Shown in pieces: positions 8,790 to 17,644 of a DNA stretch of 64,000 bases; the stretch's first letter is position 1; the number at the start of each line of letters is the position of its first letter. Under the pieces are notes generated by a model, which worked only from the letters and a program-made list of their open reading frames with translations, made no database searches and was not told the origin of the DNA. The DNA is taken from the NCBI RefSeq assembly GCF_002368335.1, contig NZ_AP018288.1:3066263-3130262 (forward strand). The letters run 5' to 3'. This stretch comes from Nostoc sp. NIES-4103. GTDB lineage: Bacteria > Cyanobacteriota > Cyanobacteriia > Cyanobacteriales > Nostocaceae. Both the position numbers and the translations under genes were made by a program.

Positions 8790-10064
8790 CTACACTTCCA
8801 CTTCGTGGTAAGTGTAGGCTTCCAAGACAATCCGGCTATTGCTTAGGAGGCTCTTGGCTTTAAGAACGGAATGCCCTACCGCTCTATTTTTGATATTTAT
8901 TGCTGCATTGTGGTCACGGTGAAGACTACACCCGCAATTGGGGCAATCGTGCCAACGTTCATGCAGTTTTTTAGGAACTTTTGCCCCACATCTAGAACAA
9001 TCTTGACTAGTGCCAGATGCTTTAACTGGGATAACCAACAAACCAGCATTTTCGGCTTTGTTTGTCAGGATTGACAGAAAGCTTGACCATCCGGCATCGA
9101 GTACAGACTTTGCTAGCTTAGAGCGTGAAAGTCCTTTAACATTCAAATCTTCAACAGCTATAACATCATACTTTTTAAGCAAATTATTAGCGGTTTTGAA
9201 ATGAAAATCTTTGCGCTTGTCAGCAACTTTTTTGTGCTGCCTACCCAATTGTTTAACAGCTTTTAGCCTGCGTTTACTACCTGTTTTGCGCCGTGACACA
9301 CGTTTTTGAATGACTCGTAAACGTTTTTGAGATTTGCGGTAATGTTGGGGGATAGGAGCTACCTCACCCTCAGCAGTTGTCAAAAACTCTTTTAGTCCAA
9401 CATCAATACCTGTTATCGATTCAGGGTTAAAATCAGGCTTGATTGCTGGAACTGTGGCATCTTCTAGGCTAAGAGTTAGGTAATACCCATCGGCTTTTTT
9501 AGTTACAGATGCGGTTTTAATCTTAAAACCATCAGGAATAGGACGATGCAGAATTACCTTAATCTTGCCAAGCATCGGAAGATTAATTAAATTACCCTGC
9601 AAACATCCATCCTTCATTTGAGGATAAGTAAAAGTTCTATAACGGTCACGAGGTTTAAACCTGGGTTTGCCACTGCGTTTACCGTTACTATCACCCTTTA
9701 AAAACCTATCAAAAGTTACCTGAACTCGCCTGACTACATCCTGTAAAACTTGCGAGTAAATCTCGCTGTAATGTGGATGGGTTTTCTTGAGTTCGGGTAA
9801 AGTTTTTTTTTGAGAATAGTAATCCGGGTTATCTCTGAATTCTGGTAAATGACAAACAAGAGGACAAGCGTTGATAGGACAACAATTTTGCTCATACCAG
9901 TTGAATCTATCAGCCAACAAGTAATTATATTGAGCGCACAACATAGACAACCATCTGTCTATTTCTGTCGCTTGTTGTTTTGTCGGGCGTAATCTGTACT
10001 GATACGTTGTCCTCAACTGTTTATCACCACCTTTGTAAATCAGTGCTAGGTTTTTAGTATACAC
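8790..10064 (-). CDS. tnpB: TnpB RNA-guided nuclease of the IS605 element
   Basis: A 424-residue OrfB/TnpB protein. The three RuvC-type catalytic acids are all present: D221 (TGIDVGLKEF), E305 (AVEDLNVKGL) and D384 (HRDHNAAINI). A four-cysteine zinc finger (CSRCGA...CPNCGC) lies before the last one. The N-terminal LRTTYQYRLRPTKQQ is the usual family start motif; the chosen start is a GTG at 10062-10064. TnpB proteins are RNA-guided DNA nucleases (ancestors of Cas12) that help retain the element. Its stop overlaps the terminal hairpin at 8789-8818, where the guide RNA scaffold is expected, so the guide would be copied from the flanking interrupted gene. The protein looks intact. Confidence 0.92.
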   Translation of the reverse strand: MYTKNLALIYKGGDKQLRTTYQYRLRPTKQQATEIDRWLSMLCAQYNYLLADRFNWYEQNCCPINACPLVCHLPEFRDNPDYYSQKKTLPELKKTHPHYSEIYSQVLQDVVRRVQVTFDRFLKGDSNGKRSGKPRFKPRDRYRTFTYPQMKDGCLQGNLINLPMLGKIKVILHRPIPDGFKIKTASVTKKADGYYLTLSLEDATVPAIKPDFNPESITGIDVGLKEFLTTAEGEVAPIPQHYRKSQKRLRVIQKRVSRRKTGSKRRLKAVKQLGRQHKKVADKRKDFHFKTANNLLKKYDVIAVEDLNVKGLSRSKLAKSVLDAGWSSFLSILTNKAENAGLLVIPVKASGTSQDCSRCGAKVPKKLHERWHDCPNCGCSLHRDHNAAINIKNRAVGHSVLKAKSLLSNSRIVLEAYTYHEVEV

Positions 10065-10090
10065 TGATTTTTATTGAAGTCTACAATCCA

Positions 10091-10504
10091 ATGAAAAATG
10101 ACTTTGTTTCCAAAGGGAGGTCTGTTAGTGACCTGAAAGTCCACCTTGTTTTAACAACAAAATACAGGCGTAGAGCGTTTAACACAGCAATGTTAGAACG
10201 CTTGCACACTATCTTTGAAGAGTTATTAGTAAAGTGGGATTGCAAGCTTGTTGAGTTCAACGGTGAAGATAATCACATACATCTTCTATTCCAATATCAT
10301 CCTGACCTAGAACTTAGTAAGTTGGTCAATAACTTAAAGTCTATTTCCTCTAGAAAATTGAGACAAGAATTTTTTGAACATTTAAAAACTTTTTATAGTA
10401 AAGATGTTTTTTGGAATGGTTCTTATTTTATTGCTAGTTGTGGGGGTGTTACCGTTTCAACTTTGAAAAAATACATTGAAAATCAGCAACAACCAGAAGA
10501 TTAA
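10091..10504 (+). CDS. tnpA: TnpA Y1 transposase of the IS605 element
   Basis: A 137-residue HUH single-strand transposase. It has the metal-binding H62-x-H64 pair in DNHIHLLF and the catalytic tyrosine Y128 in TLKKYIENQ, and the length is normal for the family. It catalyses cutting and rejoining of single-stranded element ends at the hairpins. It is divergent from tnpB with only 26 bases between the start codons. All key residues are present, so it is probably functional. Confidence 0.93.
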   Translation: MKNDFVSKGRSVSDLKVHLVLTTKYRRRAFNTAMLERLHTIFEELLVKWDCKLVEFNGEDNHIHLLFQYHPDLELSKLVNNLKSISSRKLRQEFFEHLKTFYSKDVFWNGSYFIASCGGVTVSTLKKYIENQQQPED

Positions 10505-10637
10505 GAATTGTTCGTTTCCTCCATGTTCCCTTCCCTCGCCTATCGGCATTGGTCAGGGAACTGTCGTCAACACACAAACGCCATTCATCTCATCACTTAC
10601 CGCGATAGCGGTAAGTGAGAGGCTTCTGTCAGTTCAA

Positions 10638-10809
10638 GCTAACTCAGATCGTCGAAAATGAGCAAGATTTAGCAGACTATTCAGAGAAAATGTTGCGTGG
10701 TATTGCTTACAAATATGGTAGCAACAGCCATGAATATCAGATGGCTGGCGGGATTCGCAAAAGCGATCGCAAGCGTACTGCACGTCAAAGCGTAATTTTG
10801 CCAAAGTAA
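10638..10809 (+). pseudogene. 3' part of the gene split by the IS200/IS605 element
   Basis: Reads LTQIVENEQDLADYSEKML and continues to the stop at 10809. Basic, helical composition matches the 5' part at 8590-8783. It has no start codon of its own in good context; the ATG at 10615 lies inside the element's end hairpin. Confidence 0.75.
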
Positions 10810-10810
10810 G

Positions 10811-10930
10811 TAGAATTGGGAATTGGGAATTGGGAATTGGGAATTGGGAATTGGGAATGGCGAATGGGGCATTGCTTTAGTTATTCTCCCTCATCCCCTC
10901 ATCCCCCCATCCCCCCTGCACCCCATCCCC
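10811..10930. repeat. heptamer tandem repeats GGGAATT and C-rich repeats
   Basis: Six or so GGGAATT units (10815-10857) are followed by CCCCTCATCC-type units running up to the stop codon of the permease gene. Same heptamer families as at 655, 26045, 34317 and 60567. Non-coding. Confidence 0.9.
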
Positions 10931-12880
10931 TCATCCCCCCACATGAATACCAGGACGACGTTCCGGGTTTTTCTCCGCTTTGCGAAGAACTTCACGAGTC
11001 ACAACAGCAATATCACCCTCACCAAACAAGATAAAACGCAGCAAGTATTGTATCGGGTTTCCCTCTACCCAACCGAAGTAAGCATGTGGAATCTTTCCGG
11101 TTTGATCACGAATATGCAGAAGTAAAGCCGCAATAGCGTTAGGTACCGCTGCACTCTCAGCACGCAGAATCCGGTAATTACCAACTTGAACACCTTTTAC
11201 TTTGATGACATCAGCAAAATCAGAAGCATCAGATACCATAATCTCTAAAAACAGAACCGGATCAGTAGAGGGAATATGGTTGTCCTCGCGTACCTCTTTT
11301 TCCTTGCAAAAATACTCTAGCTCGTCGCCCTCATTCAATCGATTAGCAATGATTCGGATTGCTCCTTGGCTTTCCTCTGCAATGAATTGGCGAGCATTTT
11401 CGTCAATTTCAATCTGCTCAACTCGCAGTTCCGTTGAACGCCAAACACGCGAAACTAAGGAGGTGAGAATAATTGCACCAATAAAGAACCCAGCAATCCT
11501 GATACCTTCTGGCCTTTCGATGATATTGACAACTGTAGTATATATAAATACCAGGGTAATGAGAGCAAAAACCAATGTTCTCTGCTTTGCTCTTTGACGG
11601 TGAATTGATAAAGTTACAGCCAACGCCGCTGAACTCATCAACACCAAAACACCAGTTGCATAAGCACCACCTTGAGCTTCCACATTAGCCCGAAAGATGA
11701 TTGTGACAATAAAGGCGATCGCTGTATATACCAACACCAAAGGTCGCGTTGCTCGTGCCCAATTTGGTGCCATCCCATAGCGTGGCAGATAGCGAGGCAC
11801 AATATTCAGCAGTCCTGCCATTGCCGATGCACCTGCAAACCACAGAATAGAAATGGTACTCAAATCATAAATTGTGCCAAAAGTATTACCGAGATAAGAA
11901 TGTGCTAAATATGCAAGGGCACGTCCATATGCTTTACCCCCAGCAGCAAATTCTGGTGCTGGAATCAGTAAAGTAGTGATCAAGCTACTGGTAAGCAAAA
12001 AGAAGCTCATAATTACAGCAGCAGCAGTCAACAGCTTGCGGGTATTGCGAATACGTCCCTTGGGGTATTGGGGAGTGTCGCTGGTGCTACCTTGTACAAG
12101 GGGCATAACAGTTACCCCAGTTTCAAAGCCTGATAAACCCAATGCTAGTTTTGGGAAGAGTAAAGCAGCTACAGCCAGCATTATCAGAGGATTAGAATGA
12201 CGGGCAAAAAGTGCAGCTTGCCAGCTAGCGATCGCGGTTGGTTGATTTACAATTTGAAACAGACCAACGCAAATCACAATCAAGTTTAACAGCAAATAAA
12301 CTGCCACCAAAAATACTGCAATCCCAATAGCTTCTCTAAAACCTCTGATAAAAACCACACCCAGCAATGCAATTAAAATCAGCGTGATGCCAACTTCTTG
12401 ATGGTGAAGCCAATTTGGCGCCAGCGGATTTTCGATAATGTGAGCCGTGGCATCAGCAGCCGAAAGTGTAATAGTAATGATGAAGTCTGTGGCAACAAAG
12501 CCAAGTAAACACAGGACAAACAGCTTACCTTGCCACCAAGATAGCAGATGTTCCAGCATAGCGATCGACCCTTCACCATGAGGACTTTTTGCTGCCACAA
12601 CACGATAAATAGGCAAAGCCCCAAACAGTGTTAAAAGAACTAAAATCAAAGTAGCCAGAGGAGAAAGCGCACCTGCTGCTAGTGCTGCAATACCAGGTTG
12701 ATAGCCAAGAGTCGAGAAATAATCTACACCAGTCAAGCACATTACCTGCCACCAAGGGTGTTTGCGGTGTATTTCTTCCTTTGTGTAAGGTCCTTTCTTC
12801 TCTTGTCGGTCTTCTACTAGCAACCAATGCCTCAATTGTCTGCTGAAACGGTTTGCCGAAGTCATTAAATTAGCCATCAA
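10931..12880 (-). CDS. APC-family amino acid permease
   Basis: A 649-residue integral membrane protein. The N-terminal cytosolic stretch is followed by GVDYFSTLGYQPGIAALAAG, a glycine-rich first helix typical of the amino acid-polyamine-organocation (APC) superfamily, and then about 12 hydrophobic helices to roughly residue 480. The last 170 residues are hydrophilic (a cytosolic regulatory-looking tail). The substrate cannot be told. Start ATG at 12878-12880, with a second ATG in the next codon. It reads toward the split gene and is separated from it only by tandem repeats. The length fits the long cyanobacterial APC permeases with a C-terminal extension. Confidence 0.85.
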   Translation of the reverse strand: MMANLMTSANRFSRQLRHWLLVEDRQEKKGPYTKEEIHRKHPWWQVMCLTGVDYFSTLGYQPGIAALAAGALSPLATLILVLLTLFGALPIYRVVAAKSPHGEGSIAMLEHLLSWWQGKLFVLCLLGFVATDFIITITLSAADATAHIIENPLAPNWLHHQEVGITLILIALLGVVFIRGFREAIGIAVFLVAVYLLLNLIVICVGLFQIVNQPTAIASWQAALFARHSNPLIMLAVAALLFPKLALGLSGFETGVTVMPLVQGSTSDTPQYPKGRIRNTRKLLTAAAVIMSFFLLTSSLITTLLIPAPEFAAGGKAYGRALAYLAHSYLGNTFGTIYDLSTISILWFAGASAMAGLLNIVPRYLPRYGMAPNWARATRPLVLVYTAIAFIVTIIFRANVEAQGGAYATGVLVLMSSAALAVTLSIHRQRAKQRTLVFALITLVFIYTTVVNIIERPEGIRIAGFFIGAIILTSLVSRVWRSTELRVEQIEIDENARQFIAEESQGAIRIIANRLNEGDELEYFCKEKEVREDNHIPSTDPVLFLEIMVSDASDFADVIKVKGVQVGNYRILRAESAAVPNAIAALLLHIRDQTGKIPHAYFGWVEGNPIQYLLRFILFGEGDIAVVTREVLRKAEKNPERRPGIHVGG

Positions 12881-13755
12881 ACATTACTGCTCCCATGTAA
12901 TATGTGTGATGTCTTTGGATTACGTGGCTTTGCTCTCATCAACTCTTTCTCAGTACTGACTTGTTGAGAAAGATAATGCACCAGCTTTGAGAGGGATAAT
13001 CGATATATATCAATGAGGGAAAACTCACAACCACTATTAATAGACTTATTTATTGTGTGTCAATAGGATACACGAGTGGGAGTTTAAAACTGCTTTTATA
13101 CAGATTTTTAATTGTATACCACTTTACTGGAGAGCAAAAGAAACAAAAAGTCAAGTGCTAGTAGACAAGTTGAAAGTCACAGTTGAGACAATAGCTTCAG
13201 GTTTTGTACTATAGGCGCAAATATTCCAACCAACAATATAATACGATTGATCCACAAGTTGGCTACAGATAAAAAGCAGGGGAACTCGGCCCCCCACGAC
13301 CGAAAGAAAGTGGGGATTAGGGGTACAGGGGAGCAGAGGTACAGGAGAGATAATTTGTAGCTTTATTTAGAGGATTAGTATCACTTTCACAAATAAAAAA
13401 TTTACAAGAAATAAATTATCTTCAATTGTGGGGTGGGCATCCTGCCCGCCCTTCAGACAAAAGACGGGTGTCTCCACCCGTCCCATAAGAAAATTTGGCA
13501 TATTTTTATTTGTCAGTCCCTAAACTATAGGAATTTGATTTAATTTATGAAAAAATATGTAGCATAGCTAGTTTGCTCAAGTCGGGAGACCCTTCCTGTG
13601 CAACTGGCGTTGTGTTATCGCCAAGAGTATAACACCAAAACCTTTGGGTGATACGTTAGCCAAAGACATAACGTACCCTACGTTTATTTCAAAAAATCAA
13701 ATATGATTCCTATATCTCACTTGAAATTTTCATCAGTGTTCAACTGCCAAAAATA
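12881..13755. other. repeat-rich intergenic region
   Basis: About 875 bases with no supportable gene. It holds the GGGGAACTC / GTGGGGATTAGGGG repeat (about 13278-13345), a hairpin-forming repeat GGGTGGGCATCCTGCCCGCC...ACGGGTGTCTCCACCCGTCCC (13432-13490) related to one at about 16215-16275, and an ACGTTAGCCAAAGACATAACG-like palindrome near 13650-13685. The AT-rich part at 12900-13200 probably carries the permease promoter. Confidence 0.6.
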
Positions 13756-14184
13756 TCATTTTTTCTCAGCACAACCTTCCAAAACTTTATTACCTTGAAT
13801 GAAAATAGCCGAATAGGGATAATTTATATCAGACATGCCATCGCTACAACTGCTAACTTTCTTCAAGATTAAAGTATTATTGCCTGTGCCTTTCAATCGG
13901 TATACTCGTACCAAATCTGCGGGACGTGCCTCTGCTTTCAATGGTGCAACATAAGGGAATTTTAGCGGTTGCGTTCCTGGGGAATTGTAAACAATTCCCC
14001 GTTTGCTAACAGTAACACTCCAAAAAGGTTCTGTACCCCTAGCAATGAATTGTTCGTTACTAGCAGCTTGTGCAACAATCAAATTCTGGTTTTTGCTAAC
14101 AGATTCATTGGCAATACTGCGGTTATTTACTGATAAAGTGGTAGCAAGTCCCAAGAGAATAACGGGAAAAATGAAAGTTTTCAT
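13756..14184 (-). CDS. small secreted protein (COG3650-like)
   Basis: A 142-residue protein with a clear signal peptide (MKTFIFPVILLGLATTLSV) and a mature domain containing GTEPFWSVTVSKRGIVY and CSDGMSD. The GTEPFW motif is characteristic of a family of small periplasmic or lipoprotein-like domains of unknown function; I assign it by that motif only. The three mature cysteines are not in a lipobox, so it is more likely soluble in the periplasm. It stands alone. Confidence 0.7.
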   Translation of the reverse strand: MKTFIFPVILLGLATTLSVNNRSIANESVSKNQNLIVAQAASNEQFIARGTEPFWSVTVSKRGIVYNSPGTQPLKFPYVAPLKAEARPADLVRVYRLKGTGNNTLILKKVSSCSDGMSDINYPYSAIFIQGNKVLEGCAEKK

Positions 14185-14301
14185 AGCTCATTAAAATCTA
14201 CTCATATTTTCTACTTCAATGCGACTTTATCCATTTCCTGAAATTAATAGCAGTAGCCAGTATTTTAAGTCATTGAACTACACCATTGCCTACCCACTGT
14301 C

Positions 14302-14487
14302 TTAGAGCTTGTTTGAAAAGTGGTTGACTGTGATTTTAATTACGTTCTTACCCCCCATTATCCCACGCCACTTGCGCGGCTGTCGGCAAAGCCGCCCAAC
14401 GCAGTGGCTCCCCTTTATAAGGGGAGGGTTAGGGTGGGGTAAAAAATATTTGATACATCAATCATGACTTTTCAAACATCCTCTTAG
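14302..14487. mobile_element. miniature inverted-repeat element (AAGAGGATGTTTGAAAAGT family), copy 1
   Basis: Left end TTAGAGCTTGTTTGAAAAGT and right end ACTTTTCAAACATCCTCTTA are imperfect inverted repeats. The interior carries the CACTTGCGCGGCTGTCGGC / GCAGTGGCTCCCC palindrome also seen at 8085-8170. Related copies lie at 45038, 46685 and (one end) 37052. Non-coding. Confidence 0.8.
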
Positions 14488-14557
14488 AGGTTGTTTAAAT
14501 ACCTAACGCTTCCATCTTCTATCATGTTTTATACTGAAACTAAGTTGTCAGCACTAG

Positions 14558-14806
14558 ATGATGACACAAATCACATTTAAGGTTGAAGCATTTTGGGATT
14601 CAGACGCAGCAGTTTGGGTTGCAACTAGTGATGATGTACCGGGATTGGTGACAGAAGCTTCTACAATTGAAGTTTTGACGCAAAAGCTGCGAGAAATGAT
14701 TCCAGAACTCATCATCCTGAACAGAATCATTCCTCGTGACTACCCAGGTTCTATCACCTTTGAATTAACCAGTCATCGGCAAGAATTGATCAAGGTTGCT
14801 TCATAG
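14558..14806 (+). CDS. DUF1902 / HicB-like protein
   Basis: An 82-residue protein beginning MMTQITFKVEAFWDSDAAVW and containing ATSDDVPGLVTEA, the signature of the DUF1902 family, related to the partial RNase-H fold of HicB antitoxins. There is no HicA-like toxin gene beside it (neighbours are a miniature element and a Rieske gene on the other strand), so it looks like an orphan. Either of two adjacent ATGs could start it. Confidence 0.75.
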   Translation: MMTQITFKVEAFWDSDAAVWVATSDDVPGLVTEASTIEVLTQKLREMIPELIILNRIIPRDYPGSITFELTSHRQELIKVAS

Positions 14807-14833
14807 ACGGCATAGAATTACTATTAAACCCAA

Positions 14834-14862
14834 AAATTACGAATTACGAATTACGAATTAGT
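14834..14862. repeat. AATTACG heptamer tandem repeat
   Basis: Four direct AATTACG units. The same unit recurs at 24397-24430. Confidence 0.85.
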
Positions 14863-14877
14863 AATTATTTGGTCAAC

Positions 14878-15957
14878 CTAAACAAGAATCTGAACCAGCT
14901 TTTCACTAATCTCCTTCGGTTGGCGTAGTTCCCCACGTTCTGCTTGCTGAAGCATAAACCAAATTTGAGAACTTACTAAGTCAACATCTGTAGACATAAA
15001 TTGTTCACCACCAAAGCGGCGAATATTCTCCGCTTGAGCTTTGAGAACAACAGCATCCTGACGGATAATACTTGACAATAAAAACTTCACTAGAGGTTGC
15101 ATTACCCAACCAGGAAGTCCTAAACGAAAAGTGACAACCAGAAAGTTGCGGTTATAGAAATCAGACACCGGAGTCATAGCTTGAGTAACCAGCAGGCTGT
15201 AGTTGTTTCCAAACCGATATTCTACTTGTGCCATAGATGGTAGTAGAAAGCGGTCAAAATGGTTGACTTCCGTCACATTTGGTGCAATGATTTGGGCGGC
15301 AAGACCACTAGGACGTGGTTCGTCAAGGTACTCAATCTCAATACCATTCTGCTGTTGTCTAATGGCAGCCGTAATTTGCTTTCTTTTGGGATCGCCACGT
15401 AACAAGCCTGTGTGAACAAAAGGAGTATGTGAGACATCAGTGATATTCTCTAAAGCAGCATGGAGAGTACACTCATAAGCAAACTCTTCACGCCAGGTTG
15501 TATAACTGTTGTCATTAATATTGGGAAACTGGTAGGGAAGTGTTTCTGGCTCGATATCAGCATTGCCAAAAACCCATACAAAGCCATCTTGCTCAACAAC
15601 TGGGTATGCTACCGCTCTTGTGCCACTTTTCTCTGGAACACCACACAAACCAGGCACAGCTTGACAAGTACCACCACCGTCAAACTGCCACCCGTGGTAA
15701 GGACATTCGAGATTACCGTTGACAACCCGTCCCAAAGACAACGCTATATTACGGTGCGGACATCTATCTAAAAGAGCAGCAGCCTTACCATCTACTGCTC
15801 GAAAAAGCACCAGGGGAATACCAATAACTGTACGAACAAGTGGCTTGTCAGTTAATTCTTGAGACTGACAAGCAATGTACCAATAGTTTGTCATCCGTGC
15901 TACCGAGATATGACCCTTGGTCAACGGCGGAGTTAGATGTGGTTTTTGTAGTTCCAT
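14878..15957 (-). CDS. Rieske-type aromatic ring-hydroxylating oxygenase
   Basis: A 359-residue iron oxygenase. The Rieske [2Fe-2S] ligands are C66-P-H68 and C85-P-Y-H88, and the mononuclear iron motif is N171-x2-D174-x2-H177-x4-H182 (ENITDVSHTPFVH). It belongs to the alpha-subunit family that includes pheophorbide a oxygenase-like and choline monooxygenase-like enzymes; it lacks a C-terminal CxxC, so a chlorophyll-breakdown role is not indicated. It needs a separate ferredoxin and reductase. It is divergent from the SDR gene that opens the proposed biosynthetic cluster, and could hydroxylate or desaturate the product; that link is inference. ATG at 15955-15957 is used; a second ATG sits at residue 22 (MTNYWYIAC). 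Confidence 0.85.
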   Translation of the reverse strand: MELQKPHLTPPLTKGHISVARMTNYWYIACQSQELTDKPLVRTVIGIPLVLFRAVDGKAAALLDRCPHRNIALSLGRVVNGNLECPYHGWQFDGGGTCQAVPGLCGVPEKSGTRAVAYPVVEQDGFVWVFGNADIEPETLPYQFPNINDNSYTTWREEFAYECTLHAALENITDVSHTPFVHTGLLRGDPKRKQITAAIRQQQNGIEIEYLDEPRPSGLAAQIIAPNVTEVNHFDRFLLPSMAQVEYRFGNNYSLLVTQAMTPVSDFYNRNFLVVTFRLGLPGWVMQPLVKFLLSSIIRQDAVVLKAQAENIRRFGGEQFMSTDVDLVSSQIWFMLQQAERGELRQPKEISEKLVQILV

Positions 15958-16458
15958 ATTTTTAATCTCACTCTAGGCAGGAGGCTAACGCACCTTGAAT
16001 TGTTGTTGATGCGTTGCGCTGGGCGACAACGCACCCTACTGGCGTGTCAAGGCTAAAATGTTGCAATAGATTTCCTCTAATATCTCTGTGTTCTCTGCGC
16101 CTCTGCGGTTCGTTAATGCACAACTTTAGTCTTGACACGCACCCTACTGGCATAACCGGGCTAAAATAGTGCATTAATGAAGACCTCACCCTTAAGGGCA
16201 GGGTTGAAATAAACTCTTGTGGGATGGGCGTCCCGCCCGTCCTAATGGCGGGTAAGATACCCGCCCCACAAGAAAATCTATTGCAACTTTTAGACTTGCC
16301 ATGCCACTACTGGCTACTACGTACTGTATTTTTATGCTTTTGATAGGTAATTTGTACTTACATTAAAAAGTGTTACTGATTTTGAGTAGACTAAGAACTG
16401 ATTCCTTGACTTTACTCTAGGCATATCTTCTCATTTTTGTAGGATCTAAGTTACCTCA
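15958..16458. other. repeat-filled divergent region between Rieske and SDR genes
   Basis: Contains two direct copies of an ACGCACCCTACTGGC-type repeat (about 16029-16045 and 16136-16152), the sequence CTCTGTGTTCTCTGCGCCTC (a dispersed repeat seen in several gaps here), and a strong palindrome GGGATGGGCGTCCCGCCCG...GCGGGTAAGATACCCGCCCC (about 16222-16270). The last 150 AT-rich bases before 16459 should hold the SDR promoter. No gene seen. Confidence 0.6.
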
Positions 16459-17331
16459 ATGGCTGGCAAAGAAACTTTTCAAGCAGTGGTAATTACTGGG
16501 GCATCAAGTGGAATAGGTGAAGCCAGTGCTATTTACCTGGATAATTTAGGATACCAGGTATTTGCTGGTGTACGTCGTGATGTTGATGGGGAGGAATTAA
16601 AAAGTAAAACCTCAGCTAGATTGACACCTATTTTGTTAGATGTTAATGATGAAGCATCGATTAAAGCAGCCGCAAACACCATCAGCGCGACTTTGAATGA
16701 TGTTGGTTTGGCTGGTTTAGTCAACAATGCTGGTATAGCCGTGGCTGGGCCACTGGAATTTCTTCCTATTGATGAGTTAAGAAAGCAACTGGAAGTAAAT
16801 GTGATTGGACAGATAGCGGTTACTCAGGCATTTTTACCACTTTTAAGAAAAGCGCAAGGTCGTGTGATCAACATTAGTTCTGACAACGGCAAAGTTGTTG
16901 TGCCTTTTCTCGGCCCTTATTGCGCTTCCAAATTTGCATTAGAGGCACTCACAGATGCGCTGCGGATAGAACTGCAACCTTGGGGTATTGAGGTTGTGAT
17001 TATTGAACCTGGGACAGTGACAACGCCAATTTGGAATAAGTCCATAACTTTAGCTGATGATATCTTGAAGAAAATGCCGCCTCAAGCGTTGGAATTATAC
17101 TCACTAGCCGTAGATGCCACCCGTAACACAGCCAAAAAGTTAAGCCAGAATGGTTTTCCTGCCTCAGAAGTTGGCAAAACTATAGCTAAAGCCCTCAGCG
17201 CTAAAAAACCAAAAACTCGTTATGTAGTAGGATTAGATGCCCAAATGAGTATCTGGCTGTCGAAAATTTTAAGCGATCGCCTGCTTGATAAACTGATTAT
17301 TCAATACCTTGGTTTACCCAAAAATTCCTAA
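16459..17331 (+). CDS. short-chain dehydrogenase/reductase
   Basis: A 290-residue classical SDR. Cofactor motif TGASSGIG at 13-20, NNAG at 89-92, catalytic S140/S141 and Y154-x3-K158 (PYCASK) are all present. It reduces a ketone or oxidises an alcohol with NAD(P)H. It lies 313 bases upstream of, and in the same direction as, the FAAL-ACAD-ACP-AONS gene. Since AONS-type enzymes make alpha-aminoketones, a reduction like that of 3-ketosphinganine is a reasonable guess at its role; the sequence itself does not fix the substrate. Confidence 0.9.
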   Translation: MAGKETFQAVVITGASSGIGEASAIYLDNLGYQVFAGVRRDVDGEELKSKTSARLTPILLDVNDEASIKAAANTISATLNDVGLAGLVNNAGIAVAGPLEFLPIDELRKQLEVNVIGQIAVTQAFLPLLRKAQGRVINISSDNGKVVVPFLGPYCASKFALEALTDALRIELQPWGIEVVIIEPGTVTTPIWNKSITLADDILKKMPPQALELYSLAVDATRNTAKKLSQNGFPASEVGKTIAKALSAKKPKTRYVVGLDAQMSIWLSKILSDRLLDKLIIQYLGLPKNS

Positions 17332-17644
17332 TATCATCATTGTGTGACTATTACAACTTCTCGAAAATTACCTCTACTATACTGATACAATATTCCTTTT
17401 AGATACAGGGATTTTTTGCCCAATTTCCTATAACTACACACTGTACAAATAGAGCCTAATATGCATTAACGAACTTGATTGGAGGCAGTCATATTACCAT
17501 GATTGTTCAACTCCACGTGCGGGAACTAGCTAAGTATCTTAGTGTCTATTTTGTGAGCTGCTAAGTCCCTTTTTCAGGTAATCTTGGTAAATTTAAAGAC
17601 ATGAAAGTTGCTAGCTGAATTTAGTATTTCAGGGGAGTCAAAAT
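17332..17644. other. intergenic region before the megaenzyme gene
   Basis: About 310 AT-rich bases. A short palindrome CTAAGTATCTTAG lies at about 17530-17542. GGGGAG at 17632-17637 is a good ribosome-binding sequence seven bases before the TTG start at 17645. No other feature seen. Confidence 0.5.

Larger units (their letters stand above)
8784..10637. mobile_element. IS200/IS605-family insertion sequence
   Basis: Carries divergent tnpA (plus strand) and tnpB (minus strand), and has the subterminal hairpins of this family. One at 8789-8818 pairs CCTACACTT with AAGTGTAGG and CCAC with GTGG; one at 10593-10618 pairs TCACTTACCGC with GCGGTAAGTGA. These elements move as single strands with no target duplication, so the exact ends cannot be read from repeats. 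I set them at the positions that rejoin the interrupted gene in frame and leave TCAA at the right end (10634-10637). Ends are uncertain by some bases. Confidence 0.85.

Noticed and set aside
12881..13755. Possible tRNA or small RNA genes in the longer gaps (also 2645-3225, 52422-53236)
   Set aside because: I looked for cloverleaf-like GTTCGAATC / GTTCAAATC arms and found none with matching stems. A tRNAscan-SE and Infernal run would settle it.
14558..14806. A HicAB toxin-antitoxin pair around the DUF1902 gene
   Set aside because: No HicA-like frame lies next to it on either strand; the flanks are a miniature element and a Rieske gene.
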